Shown piece by piece: positions 13,721 through 26,060 of a DNA stretch of 64,000 bases. A program made the position numbers and the translations under genes. This stretch comes from Ailanthus altissimus. Its lineage: Eukaryota > Streptophyta > Magnoliopsida > Sapindales > Simaroubaceae. Where the stretch lies: contig OX327693.1 in the NCBI GenBank assembly GCA_946807835.1, forward strand, positions 10,557,501 to 10,621,500, given 5' to 3'. The notes beneath the pieces were generated by a model, which worked only from the letters and a program-made list of their open reading frames with translations, ran no database searches and was not told the origin of the DNA. Positions within the stretch are counted from its first letter, which is position 1, and the number at the start of each line of letters is the position of its first letter.

Positions 13721-15439
13721 CGAGTTTAAAAATGGGAGGAATATATGAAATCTTAGCTCATGAGTGACATTACTCTCATGGTAATTTACGTCTTGTAATA
13801 TCTTCTTCATACAGTAAATTTTGACGATGAGCTTTAGTAGTGGATGTAAGTTTTTGGGCTAAACTATGTAAATTGGTATGTTGATTCTCTCTATATTATA
13901 TTTCTTATTACTTTATAGTATTGAGTTGTGAGTTTATTCTGGATGAGCTCTATTGAGTCTTACTTGTTATAATCGCCTCCAGACAGCTTCCTGACCTTAG
14001 TTCTAATTTAGACTACCTACTAACTATCCTATGAACTCTAAGTCCTACTCATCTCTGAAATATGTTTTTAAACTGCTTTGCACTCTTTGAGTACCTCTTT
14101 TGATCCGAAACACAACCTTAGTAGCCCTCTCCAATCTAGCTTAGTCAAACTATCACCTTTAAGTAATTTTTCACTCATTTCCCCTGAGCTTTGGTAATCT
14201 TTACTGAGTTGTTACTCTCCCTCAATGAATAATCCTCACTAGTTTGAGTTTAAGAGATAGCTGGACTCCTAAGCCCATGTACCTACCAAATTTGAGCATG
14301 AATATTAGTTAATACTCGCATTATTATTGTTGTCATCATCTTTTAGGTGCAGTACACATCACATGCCAGTCTCCTAAAAGTTAATCACTTAAAAGCATGT
14401 TCTAAAACAAATTGGAAGGCTATCTACTAATTATTATGACATGAAATTTTAGTTTCAGATTCCCACTTGAAAAATTTTAAAGCTTTGCTTCGAGATTTAT
14501 GCTTAGGATTTGCCTAAAGCCATGCCCGTAGGTAGGCAACTTGTCTTCAAAAGTTCAGCCTAATCTCAATAATAACAGCAACAACAATAAAATGCAACCA
14601 CCTGCCAGCTTCTTTTTAGTTTTATGCTAAGTGCAACAATAATATTAAAATTATAAAAGTTAATAATGTTGGGTTAATCGATCCCAAGAGACAAGGAAAG
14701 CCAGACCAATAACGCATCTAACACGAGCTTTTAAACAAAATTGAGTTATAATTTCTGAACCAGGACACAACAGTTGATGGTAACATCAGTGAGTCCAAAG
14801 ATGTTGGCGGGGGCCTCAAAAAAGTTATATTTTATGTTTAATAGCCTGCCTGCCTAGGAAACGGCTTAGCTAGAGGTAGGGTCCAGCGATCAAAAAAGCA
14901 CCGCACGTCACGTGGTGTCCAATGTGCCCCCAGTGGCACTTGAAAAATCAGAGGATTTAGTGCTGTCCGCATCTAATTGTATGACTTACAAGATTGAAAT
15001 ACAAATTTTAAATCTTAACTAATTAAAATTTGGTATCGTATAACTATTAAATTAATAAAATTTTAAAAATTAACATTTACCTAACACGTGATAATTATTA
15101 ATTAGTAATACATTAATTACCATATAACATTTATATTCCAATTTTGTAAGCCTAATACTACTCTTATAAAACTAAAAATAAAAATAACATTAATTAACAA
15201 TGATTATACATAAAAAAAAATTCATAACTATTGCCTAGTAAATAATTTTAATTTATTAACGTAATAATTTGGCAGTACAAATACGATTATTATATATTTT
15301 TTTTAAATTGAAGGCATATCAAAAGTCATATTAATTTAAAATAAAAAGTTTATAATTCAACTCAAAAAAATTAGAAATTATCTTATGCGAAAATCACATA
15401 AATGTTTTATATATGAATGAATTTTGATGTGTTAGGTTA
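13721..15439. other. no gene recognised
   Basis: Mixed AT-rich sequence. The segment 14790-14960 is more GC-rich and includes a G-box-like CACGTG at about 14918, but no transcription unit is evident next to it. Confidence 0.45.
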
Positions 15440-16410
15440 GGGACATTTTTATCCTTAACTTTTGACTTATTATTCAATTTTATCTCTCTTATGTTAAATT
15501 ATCCAATTTTATCCTCCTTCGTTAATAAACGATCGTTAGACTTGATGAAAAAAATTTATTTTATTGTATAATGAAATTTTGTCCTCTAGAATCCATGTGT
15601 CAATCATTAACCTTTTGCCTGCACTTATCATATTCATGTGTGAATTAATGATTGGTCACTGATAAAAAAAAGAAACGTTTCATAGTCGGATAGGATAAAA
15701 TTTAAATATTTATTTTTAAAAAACCAATAATTTAAAAATAAAAGAAGCTGTCGGCAGGCAGTTCGCCGTCGATGATCATTTTTTGATAACAAAAATGGTT
15801 AATATTTACATTATTGAACTCCATTTTTTATAATCTACACAATAGTATAGTCATTTTAACTAAAAAAATATAGTAAAACGCAGCCAAATACAAGTGGGTG
15901 TGACAACCACCATTAGCCGCTATCAAATAGTGGGACAGTGATGTGCACCGCTATCACTATTGGACAGATCGACAACTAATTTGTTCAACAGCAATGGCGA
16001 TGCATGTTATTGCCATACTATTTGACAATGGCTGGCAATGGTCATTACCCTCACCTATAATTGGCTCTTTTACTTTTTTTGTCAAAAATAACTCTATTAT
16101 TACGTAAATAATAAAAAATAAAATTTAATGATATAAATTTTAATCATTTTTATTATTAGAAGTCTGTGTGACCAACGGTACCCTATATCAAATGGGTGGA
16201 AATTATTTATTTTTATTATTTATTTATTAAATAATAATCAATAATTATTTGATACTTGTCAAGATATATAAATATTTTATTGTTAAGTTGTAATTTATTA
16301 TTCGATCGTTAGATTTAATGGCAGCTACTAATAATAAAAATTAAATTAAATAATTTAAAATAAAATAAACAAATTAAATAAGGAGTCAAAAATTAGGTAC
16401 AAAAATGTCC
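15440..16410. mobile_element. foldback (long inverted repeat) element, copy F1
   Basis: The left end 'gggacatttttatcc' and the right end 'ggtacaaaaatgtcc' form a terminal inverted repeat. The similarity continues inward ('cttttgactta' against 'ggagtcaaaa', and 'cgatcgttagac' against 'cgatcgttagat' near each end). The centre holds GC-richer arms with 'tgtgcaccgctatcac' and 'gatgcatgttattgcc'. No transposase is visible, so this is a non-autonomous foldback or MULE-like MITE. It shares internal phrases such as 'atcattaaactc/gagttcaatgat' with the larger copy at 44-45.9 kb. Confidence 0.65.
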
Positions 16411-17936
16411 ATAACTCAGAGTAAAACTAGGTGGTAATGTTACAGATGAGTTGTGGCACATACTAGATCAAAGTGGTTGTGGCAGATCATAATTAACGAC
16501 AAAATAAATTATTTAACAAAATTAAAAGAAAATGAAAATTTGGAAAAAAATAAAAAGCATTAAAAAATAATTCCCAGTTCCTGAGAATTTTTCGGAGTTA
16601 TTCTCGTTTACAAAAATGACAAACAATATTTTATTGTTCTTTTTTTTAATCTTATTAAAAAAAAAGAAAAAAAAAAGAAAAGAAAGTGAAAGAGAAAGAG
16701 AAAGACAGATCGAAAAGTGGAAGAGAAATATAAAATAATATGCTTAGATCTGTCCACACTGTGTCTCAAGTCTCAAGTCTGCTCTTGAAATTATACTAAT
16801 TCGACAAATTAATGCTACAGTACAGCCGGTTGTATTGTGTAGCCTACAATCTGGTCGATGGATGATTTTCAACCGCTCAGGTTTGATGAGCAGCTAAACC
16901 AACAACTAGAAGAGCCGGTGAAATCAAGTGGATGACGGGAAATATCAAAAACTTCCTCACTTATTTGGTTAAATGTGAAATATACCCTTTAAGATCAAAC
17001 AAATTATCAAAGACCCCTCTAAATCACAAGTTAAACCTAATTTTAAATATTAATAGATTTTAAAACGTAGCACAATTATATTTACTGATATAATGTAAAA
17101 CATATTGAATAAAATAAAAACAAATATAATTATGTTCCAAATCTATTATTGTAGTTAATATTTTTATATATTGTATGGTTATAAATTTTTGCAATAAAAT
17201 TTTGATTCATTTATTAGATTCGATTTTTATCAATATCATATAATATTTAATTTTATATATTTAATTGATGTATTTATATAATATTATAATAATAATATAA
17301 AATTTAATTTTATATTACAAATTTCAATTGTGACAAGAATATTTTAGAGTCATCTCAAATATAATTTGCTTCAACAAATTTATATTGCATTATAAATATA
17401 ATATATTTTATTTTAAATAAATGTGAGCTTAATAAAAAAATTAGAAAAATGCAATCAGTTAACAATTAATGACATCATCAAGTCGCCATCTCCCTCCTTT
17501 CTCTTTAGCTATCTAATACATAGTAAATCAAAGCTGCTACTTATTGTCGGCCAACTTGAACTCCTTCCCCAATTTGCGAAGTTTGAGGATTCAATCATAG
17601 CACTTTGAGATGAGATGACCAAGTTTTTTGCTTTTCAAGTTAGGAAAATTGTTTGAATCAATGGTTTTTTTTACTTATTGTGGGTATCATTTTTTTAGGA
17701 TAGGTTTTAAAATATTGCCTGATTTTGTTTGTGACTCATCTTGACTTTGTTGTTTAAATGGATTTTAAAATGGTAATTACAAAATTTGGTGGGTGTTGTT
17801 TGTTTAAGACAACTTTTTATGTGTTTTTTCTAAATAGAATAATTGAATTTGGTAACCAATTGTTGAGTTTTAATGCATTTTATATTCAATAATAAACACT
17901 ATTATTATTATTACTTTATTTAAACAAAATTAAAAT
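16411..17936. other. no gene recognised
   Basis: AT-rich, with a purine run of A and G at about 16650-16710. The open frame at 17423-17608 is short and matches nothing I recognise. Confidence 0.45.
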
Positions 17937-18773
17937 AGGGATGACAATGAGACAGGATAGGGGGGAGGCTTTTTTCTTATCTTCTATTTTATTTTTTATT
18001 TTAAACTCTGTTTTTATTTCATTCTTTATAAAAATTCAATGAGGTGGGATGGAGAATTCTCATACAAGGAATTACTTTTTCATCCCTACTTCATTTCACA
18101 TTTTTATTTATTAATATTAAATATTAATTTATATTCACAAATTTTAATAATATAAAATTAATCTATATTATGATAAAAGAATCAAACCAACAAGTTAGAA
18201 TAATACAATAATATCCTTCAATAAGATAAATAAATAAAATTTTAAGTAAATAATAAATAAAATAGAAAAAATAATAATTTAAATAACATTCTAATACTTA
18301 ATATTATTAATTTTTCTATTAATTATTTTATTTTCTCTCATTAAAAGTCATAAGATGACAGAGAAAACGAATTTGATAAGAGAATAAAATCAATAAGGGC
18401 TCAACTTTAAAAAATAAAAGTCTTTAATACTAAATTTTATAATTTTTTTTATTAGATATTTTAAGTTTTTATCAATAAAATTATATTATTAAAAAAAAAT
18501 TTAACCTAATTAAATACAAATTATAAAATAAAAAATTCATAAACTATATAATATATAAAAATATACTAAAAATTACATTTAACATATTCATATAAAATGA
18601 AACACAAGATAGAAATGGAGCAAGAAGGTTTAGTCTTATTCCCGTCTCATTAATAAATCAGAGAATATTTTTTTTTCATACCTTCCTTTATTTTCATACA
18701 AAAATTACCCTATTCTCATCTTATTTAAGACGCCTACAGAATTCCTTCCACGCAGAACAGTTTACCATCTCTA
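17937..18773 (+). mobile_element. non-autonomous element, copy C1 (TIR about 'aggatggcaa')
   Basis: Begins 'agggatgacaatgagac' and ends 'tttaccatctc', giving short terminal inverted repeats of the form AGGATGGYAA. The interior is non-coding and closely matches, in reverse orientation, the element at 48285-49646: 'ttaatattaaatattaattta', 'ttttaataatataaaattaat' and 'tagtctyattcccrtc' all occur in the same order. A TA dinucleotide flanks both ends. The superfamily is not determined. Confidence 0.6.
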
Positions 18774-20590
18774 AGCTAAAGTGCCACCATTGTGCATCAA
18801 TAGCTAATACCACCATTGTGGTACTCTTACTGGTATTGTAATGTGAGAATACTTTTTATTTTAAGAAATTCATTTTTTAATCAATGAATTTATGCTTTTC
18901 TTTAAATAATATATATATATATATATATATATAATGCTCGTATTTTTATTGTTAGACGCGTTAAATTCTTATATAAACATGTAAATAATGTGCTGATAAA
19001 AATTATTAAATTAAATTTGGAAGAAAAAAAAAGAGAGTAAAATTTATACGTGCTTGACTGTTTGGGATATTGCATGCCTATATAATTATAACTAATAATT
19101 TTATTTTATAACAATTTCACATTTAATTTTAAAATGCCTATATTTAATAATAACATTATAACAAATTTTGATGAAGACTTTTGTTTAGCAATATATGAAA
19201 ATAAAGTGTAATAATTGTTTAAATGAGAGCAGCCCAACTTGTGAATTTAAATTAATATTTTAAAATTGTGAAGCCCGCCTAAATTAGGCTTATTAGTTGT
19301 GGAGACTAAATTAAAACGGTTTGATTTAGTTCGGTTCTAGTGCTTTATACAGTTTTATCTAAAAATATTTGAATTTTTTTTTTCAGTTCAATTATGAAAG
19401 AAAACTAAATTGAATTGTGCCCAATCCTAGAATAAATTAAAATCATTTATCTATAATAAGGTAATAATAGTAATTTATGTCAATTAAATAAATTAATGTA
19501 TTTTTATTTTATATTTTTAGAGTAGTTCATGTCCATAGTTGTATATGATATACTCTCCGTTTTAATAATTTATTAAAAACTTATCCCTTTTAAAATACAA
19601 CATTTGATATAATTTAGAAAACATGTTACACCAAATTAAAGAGGGTGATTGGATAAAATCAATTAAGATTAGCTAGGATATAATTAAATTAGATTAGAGT
19701 ATTATAATAGTATTACAACATTCGGTGTAATATAAGATTAGAATAGACTGTTTATCAAAGAATTGTTTTAAAAAAATAAATAAATACACAAATATTACTT
19801 CTAAACAACTGTTAATTTTTTTAAAAACATTTATACATAATAAGAATTTAATACATATAAATATTCATTTATAATTTAAATACATATATTACTAACTAAT
19901 TAAAACTATTTAAATTAAATTAAATTAAATATTAATCTAAACTTGGTTTCATACATAATTCAATATATAAGTTAAATCATATTCTTATGTTATTAGTTAC
20001 ATATTCATACATAATTCATATAACATTAAATTATGGACAAGTTTTTATGTCCAACTTCTCTACCATAAGTCGGTTACAAACTGATTAAAAATTGGTTAGC
20101 TAGTTTATGCCTGTTGTAAGATGGTTTCAAACTAGCTTGTTTGTAGGAATGCTAAAAAATGTAGATTTGGATTCGAAAAAATTCAAAATTTGGTTTGAAA
20201 ATTTTGAGTTTTTTTTTCTTAAGAATTGAATTTTTGTAGAAACCCAAAAATTTGGATCAGGATTTTATTTATTTATTTTTTTTAAAGTTCTAAATTAATT
20301 CATAAAATTCTTAATCTTTAATATATATGAATCTAATAATTATTTTACAAAATAAATATTCTAAAAGTTCAAATTTCACCTAAAATTTTAGAAAAAAAAT
20401 TAAAAAAAAAATCAATCCAAGTCTAAATCCATATTCGAAAAAACTCAAAAAAATTCGAGTAAAACCCAATTTTTGGGATTCATTAAAAAAATTAGATCCA
20501 AATTTTTTTATCCTTACTTGCTAGTTTGATAAGTTGATAAGTCCAACATCGCTACTAGAAGTCGTTATAAACTGTCTATAAATTGATTAA
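18774..20590. other. no gene recognised
   Basis: AT-rich non-coding DNA with an (AT)n run at about 18908-18933. Around 20040-20100 and 20525-20590 the phrase 'aagtcggttacaaactg' recurs in a diverged form. Confidence 0.45.
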
Positions 20591-21355
20591 TATTTTGTCA
20601 AATTAATATTTTGAATTCCTAAAATATAACTTGATTAGTTTTTATTAAGACTTAAGAATATTTCTATTCATAAGTTAGTAACTTAGAGGAATATATATAT
20701 ATATTATACTTGAAATATATTTTGAGAGAGTCGAAACATTTGATGAAAGAGTGGCAACTTTGTGATCTAGACTTTGTGAGTTGTTATTTTGAATTTTTAA
20801 AGCATAACTTAGTTGGTTTGAATCAAGATTAGGTATTTCTATTCATAAGATAGTGACTTGGAGAAGAATAATGTACCTAACTTACACTTTAAACTTATTT
20901 TGAGAGAGAGTTGAAACTTTTAATAAAAAAGTGAGAACTTTGTAACTAAGACTTGGTGAGTTGCTATTTTTGATTCTTAATTATTTTATATCACGACTTA
21001 GGTATTTTTTTATTTATAAAGTTAAGGGAACAATGTACTTAGATTGCACTTGGAACTCTTTTTAATAAAAGAGTGAGAGTTTTATAATTTAGACTTGATA
21101 AGTTAGATATTTTAAATTCTTGAAACACAACTTAGCTTGTTTAGTGAAATAGTGGGAACATTGTAAATTCTTGAGTATTTTATTTTGAAAATTTTGAAAT
21201 ATTTAATAAAAGAGTGGGAACATTATGATCTAAAATTGGTAAATTACTATTTTAAATTCTTAAATCACAACTTAATTTATATCAAGACTTTGGTATTTTT
21301 ACTCAAAAGTTGGAGACTGAGGGGAATATAACTAAATTACACTTAGAACTAACCA
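20591..21355 (+). repeat. degenerate tandem repeats, about 140-180-bp unit, about five copies
   Basis: Each unit carries in order 'ttttgaattcttaaa.cacaactta', 'gtttatatcaagactt.ggtattt', 'cataagtt.gtgacttggaggaa', 'cacttgaaact.attttgagag' and 'ttaataaaagagtgggaactttg.gatctagactt'. Equivalent points fall near 20631, 20808, 20977, 21131 and 21270, so the units shorten toward the right. There is no open frame. Confidence 0.75.
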
Positions 21356-22400
21356 CATGAATTCTAAAACAATAACACTTATTGCAATAGTTCAACATGT
21401 TTTTTATTTCATTTCACATTAAATCAGAATTTTTTTAATTACTTGCAGTACTACGACTATTTTACTTTAAAATAACTATATAATTTTTTTCTAATATATA
21501 ATTTTTTTATGAATTTTTAAATATGAAAATTTATTTTATTATATTATTTTTTATGTAATATGATTTTTCTATGCTTAAGTTTTTTTTTTAATTTTATTTG
21601 TACTTTTTAAATATATGTTATTCACCTTCACATATTAACTTATGCATGAATATTAAAGCAATTGAAATATCTTTTACGATATATGTAATCTTGATATAAT
21701 TTATTATTTTAAGAATATTTCAATTATTTTAATAAGATTAATTTAAAGAAGTATTTTGATTTTAAATATAAAAATATATGTTTATACGATATATGTAATA
21801 ATAATAGACAAATTACATAAATATTTTTAAAAATATCAAATATTAAAAACCCTGGAGATATTGGCCAAAGACTCACTTTTTTATTGTCATCTGACTACTT
21901 AGAACAATAATGTCTATATTAAAATAAATAAAATATGTTTACTAAAATTTATGTATTCCTACAATATGTACTAAGGTATAAATATAATTCATTGTTATAA
22001 GAATAATTAATTCATTTTAATAATATTGACTTGAAGTCTTTCTAATATAAAATTTATATGAAAAAATTCAAATTTAATTAGAAAATAAAGGATTAATTTA
22101 ATAATTATGGACAAAGTTAAATTTAGTATAAATCAAAATGTAGGTTTCCAATTTATTTTATTAATATTTTATGTATAATACATAGTGTAATATTTAGCTA
22201 TAAATAATTCAAAAATAATTTTTTTATTGATAATTAATTTTTTTTTTGTTGCTATTTATTATTTCCTTAGGCTCATTAATATTGGGATAACCATTAAAAC
22301 GTATTAATGATAAGGCTAAGTTAATTATTAAGTAACTGATGTAATACTAAAATATAAACTTTGCTTTAAAGGTATAATATATACTAAATGAGGGAGTTAT
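21356..22400. other. no gene recognised
   Basis: Very AT-rich intergenic DNA upstream of the bHLH gene. No repeat or coding remnant was identified. Confidence 0.45.
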
Positions 22401-23338
22401 TTGATATTGTTCCCAACCGATGACTTGCTGTGACGGGGTCAGTTTGCGATGTCATTGGGGTGCACCACACGTCCGGACGCACGCTAACTAGCCCTATCCA
22501 AATATTAAACGGAGGCTGTCAAGCCTTTTCCTCTGTGCATTAATCATTCGTTATCAATAGCATATGACAAAGAAGCAGCAGCACTGTCACCGTGTTTTTT
22601 TTTTTTTTTTGACAGCAGAATCACAGCAAACGCCGTCACTTTCCCAGAAAAAATAACTATGTAATGTTAACTTGTACAACACAAACGAGAGTTGGAGGCC
22701 TCTTTGATGCAAATAAAAAAAGTTATATCTCTACTTGTTGGATGTTATTACCAATTTTTCTTTTTCTCGCAGTGAATGGTTGAAATTTGGAAGTCGGTAG
22801 AAACATAAATCTGGAAAAGAGACGAGAGATAAGGAAGGTGTTTGACGTTGAAGGCCCGGCATTACACCTTTCTTCGCCGTCTATTACGCAGTTTTAGGCA
22901 GAGATTTCTGTTTAAATAGTATTATTTATTTATTTTATTTGTATTTTGTGGTTAAAAATATTATAATTAATAAATACTAATGATTTGTTTTTTTATTTAA
23001 CTTAAACGAGAAAAAGGTCAAACAGACATTTCATTTCTTTTATCTTTCTTGCTTCCTGTCCACTTTCTTATTTCTTTTTCCATCATCTCCTTTATTTTCT
23101 TGTTCTGCTTCTTAACTTTAGAGTGACCAACAAAGCATATCCCATCATTACATTACTACATTTCCTTTAAACTTCATTCTACTTTCACCACCTTTGCTTT
23201 CCTTGTATGCCCTCAAACAAGAAACCCAGTTAAAAAATATATATGTAATTTTATTTTTCTTGTGTTTTTTCATTCTTGATTCTTGATTTTGACATCAATC
23301 ACTTGAATTTTCTTCTTTGGTGGCAATATCATTTTGTT
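22401..23338 (+). promoter_or_regulatory. presumed promoter and 5' leader of bHLH gene
   Basis: Base composition becomes less AT-biased from about 22415, with a GC-rich patch at about 22430-22500. The last 300 bases before the start codon are pyrimidine-rich, as in many plant leaders. A leader intron cannot be excluded. The transcription start is not determined. The role is inferred only from position. Confidence 0.4.
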
Positions 23339-25661
23339 ATGGAGAAGCAAAATTTGTTTATGAATGAAGGGGTGAACTCAACTGCATCTGCACCCACTTG
23401 GAATTCAGGCAACTTTGGCTTGGAAATTCAATCCTCTGAGCTGAATTGTGGGTCAGACCAGCTTAAAGCTAACTCTTTTTTCAATGCCAATTGGGAGAAT
23501 TCAATGGATCAGAGCGATCCCTTTGACTCTGCTTTGAGCTCAATTGTTTCATCTCCTGCAGCATCCAACGCCAGTTTTATTCCCGGTGCTGCAGGAGATA
23601 ATGTTATGATCAGAGAATTGATTGGAAGACTTGGAAATATTTGCAATTCTGGTGAAATTTCACCTCAATCGTACATACAAGTCCAAAGCAACAACAACAA
23701 TAGTACTAACACTTCTTGTTACAGCACCTCGCTGAATTCACCACCAAAGCTTAATCTTCTAATGATGGATTCAAAGATCAGAGGCAATTTGCCAATTCCT
23801 GGAAACCATTTACCAAATGAGTCAAACTTAGTACCTTTAGCTGCAGATCCTGGATTTGCTGCCAGGGCTGCAAGACTTTCTTGCTTTGGTAGCAGGAACT
23901 TTGGTGGCCTAAATGGATTGAGCGACATTGAATTGTCCCAAAGAATGATTCACAGATCAGAATCTGGTAAGTTATCAAGAATTTCAAGCAACCCATCGAT
24001 GAAAATTGCTGGATATCCAGCGAATGTTCATCAAGACAACAACAGCAGCAGCATGAGCTCACCGCATCCACAAGATGGGAATTATGGTTCTGATAAGAAA
24101 TTCAGTAGGTTATCAAGGTCTTCAACACCAGAGAATGCTGAATTTGGTGATTCCAAGGAAGAATCTTCAGTGTCAGAGCAGATCCCAGGTGGGGATTTGA
24201 GCTCGAAAGCGCATCATGATGCCTATGCCAGAAAAAGAAAATCCATTCCAAGAGCAAAAGCTAAAGAAAACCCATCTTCATATCCCTCAACTAATGATGC
24301 CAAGGTAATACAAAATCCTGTTTCTCAATTTCTATTGATTCATTTCTGAATTCTGTTGACAATTTAGGTAAACTAACAAGATAAGATGAATTTTTCCAGG
24401 TTGTAGGAGAAAATGAAGAATCTAATTCAAAGAGAAGCAAAAAGCAAGACGAGACTAATGGCAGTGGAAATGATGGTGACAAGGCGAAAGCAGAACAAAA
24501 CGGGAGTGCTAAGACTACGAATGATGGAAATCAGAAGCAAAACAAGGATAATTCAGAGCCATCAGAGCCGCCAAAGGACTATATTCATGTCAGAGCCAGA
24601 AGAGGTCAAGCAACTGATAGCCATAGTCTTGCTGAAAGAGTAAGAACTAAGAAGCAAATGATCTGTTAAAAAGTTACTTTGTACGGTACTTGGATTTGTG
24701 TTGATATTGTCCTTCCTGGCATTCTCTTTAATCAGGTTCGCAGAGAAAAGATCAGCGAAAGAATGAAGTTCCTACAGGATCTTGTTCCGGGCTGTAATAA
24801 GGTGTGCAGAACCAAAACTTGCAGCTTTTTCAGGCAATTATGCGTACCGAAGACGGACACAGTACTCATTACACAACAAGAGTAAAATTTTCTAATGTGA
24901 GTCTTTATATTTGTTACAGGTCACTGGAAAAGCAGTTATGCTTGATGAAATTATTAACTACGTCCAGTCATTGCAGCGCCAGGTCGAGGTAAAAGCCAAA
25001 TTTCCCAAATTCTAGAATTTTCATTTTCCTTTTAAGTTGTTATTGCAGATTTGTTATGGCTGTATTTATGTATTGATTTTATGATAATTTTGTACAGTTT
25101 CTCTCTATGAAGTTGGCTACTGTAAATCCAAGGACGGATTTCAACATGGAAGCTCTTTTGTCAAAAGATGTAAGTTGATGATTGTTTCTTTTGCTCCGTT
25201 TTATGACCAGTTTATCTGAATTCTTTTTTTTTTTCTGAAGTAAAATTTTGACACCCAATATGCATCATAAAATGCAGATGTTTCAATCTCGTGGATCTAT
25301 GCCCCATAGCCTTTATCCTATTGATTCCACAGTACAAACATTCCCTTTTGGATATCAGCACCAGCAAGGACTTCCTCTAACTAGTGGCATTACTAATAAT
25401 GCAGCAGAGAACCAATTCGCAATCGATCAACTAAACTCTGCATTGCATCGAAGTCCAAATATGCAATTACCTTCAATTAATGGTTATGGAGAAGTTGGTC
25501 CTCAGGTAATATGGAAAGAACTTATGCGATTACTTAGAATGTTTCTGGCATGAACCTAGTGCTTATTTGCTGCTTTACATTTCATTTTTTAGGTATCATC
25601 ATGTTGGGAAGATGACCTTCAAAGCCTTGTTCAAATGGCTTATAACCAGAATCAGCCATAG
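23339..25661 (+). CDS. bHLH transcription factor, bHLH62/bHLH78-like (subfamily XII)
   Basis: Seven exons: 23339-24304, 24400-24639, 24736-24801, 24920-24988, 25098-25169, 25278-25505 and 25593-25661. All junctions are GT-AG, every exon is a whole number of codons, and together they give 569 residues. The start '[11 protein letters not shown]' fits the family N-terminus; an in-frame ATG 63 bases upstream adds residues unlike the family. Residues 381-453 form the bHLH domain: the basic region '[11 protein letters not shown]' has His397, Glu401 and Arg405, the set that reads G-box/E-box DNA, followed by helix 1, a 'GCNKVTGKA' loop and helix 2. Upstream are the family segments '[14 protein letters not shown]', '[11 protein letters not shown]' and '[11 protein letters not shown]', a basic 'RKRKSIPR' patch likely to aid nuclear entry, and a Lys/Asn-rich linker. 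The C-terminus '[11 protein letters not shown]' is also typical. Relatives (CIB/BEE/bHLH62 group) control growth and flowering. The exact Arabidopsis counterpart is uncertain. Confidence 0.93.
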
Positions 25662-26060
25662 AGCTTCAATGGTAAGCAAAAGTCTCGTGTGAATTGTTGA
25701 ATATTTATTTGGTAGATTTTGAGTTAAAAATTATAATAATTGGAAATTATGTGTGGTTCATGCAGGCTCAATGGCCACCGCTCAGATGAAAACTGATATG
25801 TATTTACCAATAATCAACAGAAGTGTTTTATTTTTTTTTCCCTAATTACATTGAGAGTCCCTCAGGAGAAAGAGAGGCTTCTAGACTGTATATAGAGAAG
25901 AGAACAATTCTCTTTCTCAAATTTAGTCTCTTTTTTTGGCGCTGCAATTCATTCATTAGAGAAATTCAACATTGTATAAACTTTAGAACAACCAGTGATG
26001 GTATCTATACTTCTTATTGTTCCTTGTGAGTGATAATTTCTGTTCTGATCATATATTAAA
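25662..26060 (+). other. 3' untranslated region of bHLH gene, probably with an intron
   Basis: Eleven bases after the stop codon, 'atggtaagca' offers a donor at 25672, and 'tcatgcag' offers an acceptor ending at 25765. Removing 25672-25765 joins two stretches of ordinary leader-like sequence. The intron and the transcript end are inferred; the poly(A) site was not located. Confidence 0.45.

Noticed and set aside
14910..14930. G-box (CACGTG) as a gene promoter element
   Set aside because: No gene starts within several kilobases; a six-base match alone is not evidence.
20591..21355. CRISPR-like or gene-family repeat array
   Set aside because: The repeats are long, diverged and lack unique spacers in a plant nuclear context; it is a plain degenerate tandem repeat.
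23276..23338. Upstream in-frame ATG as the bHLH start
   Set aside because: The added 21 residues are hydrophobic and unlike the family, while 'MEKQNLFMN' matches the usual N-terminus. It cannot be formally excluded.
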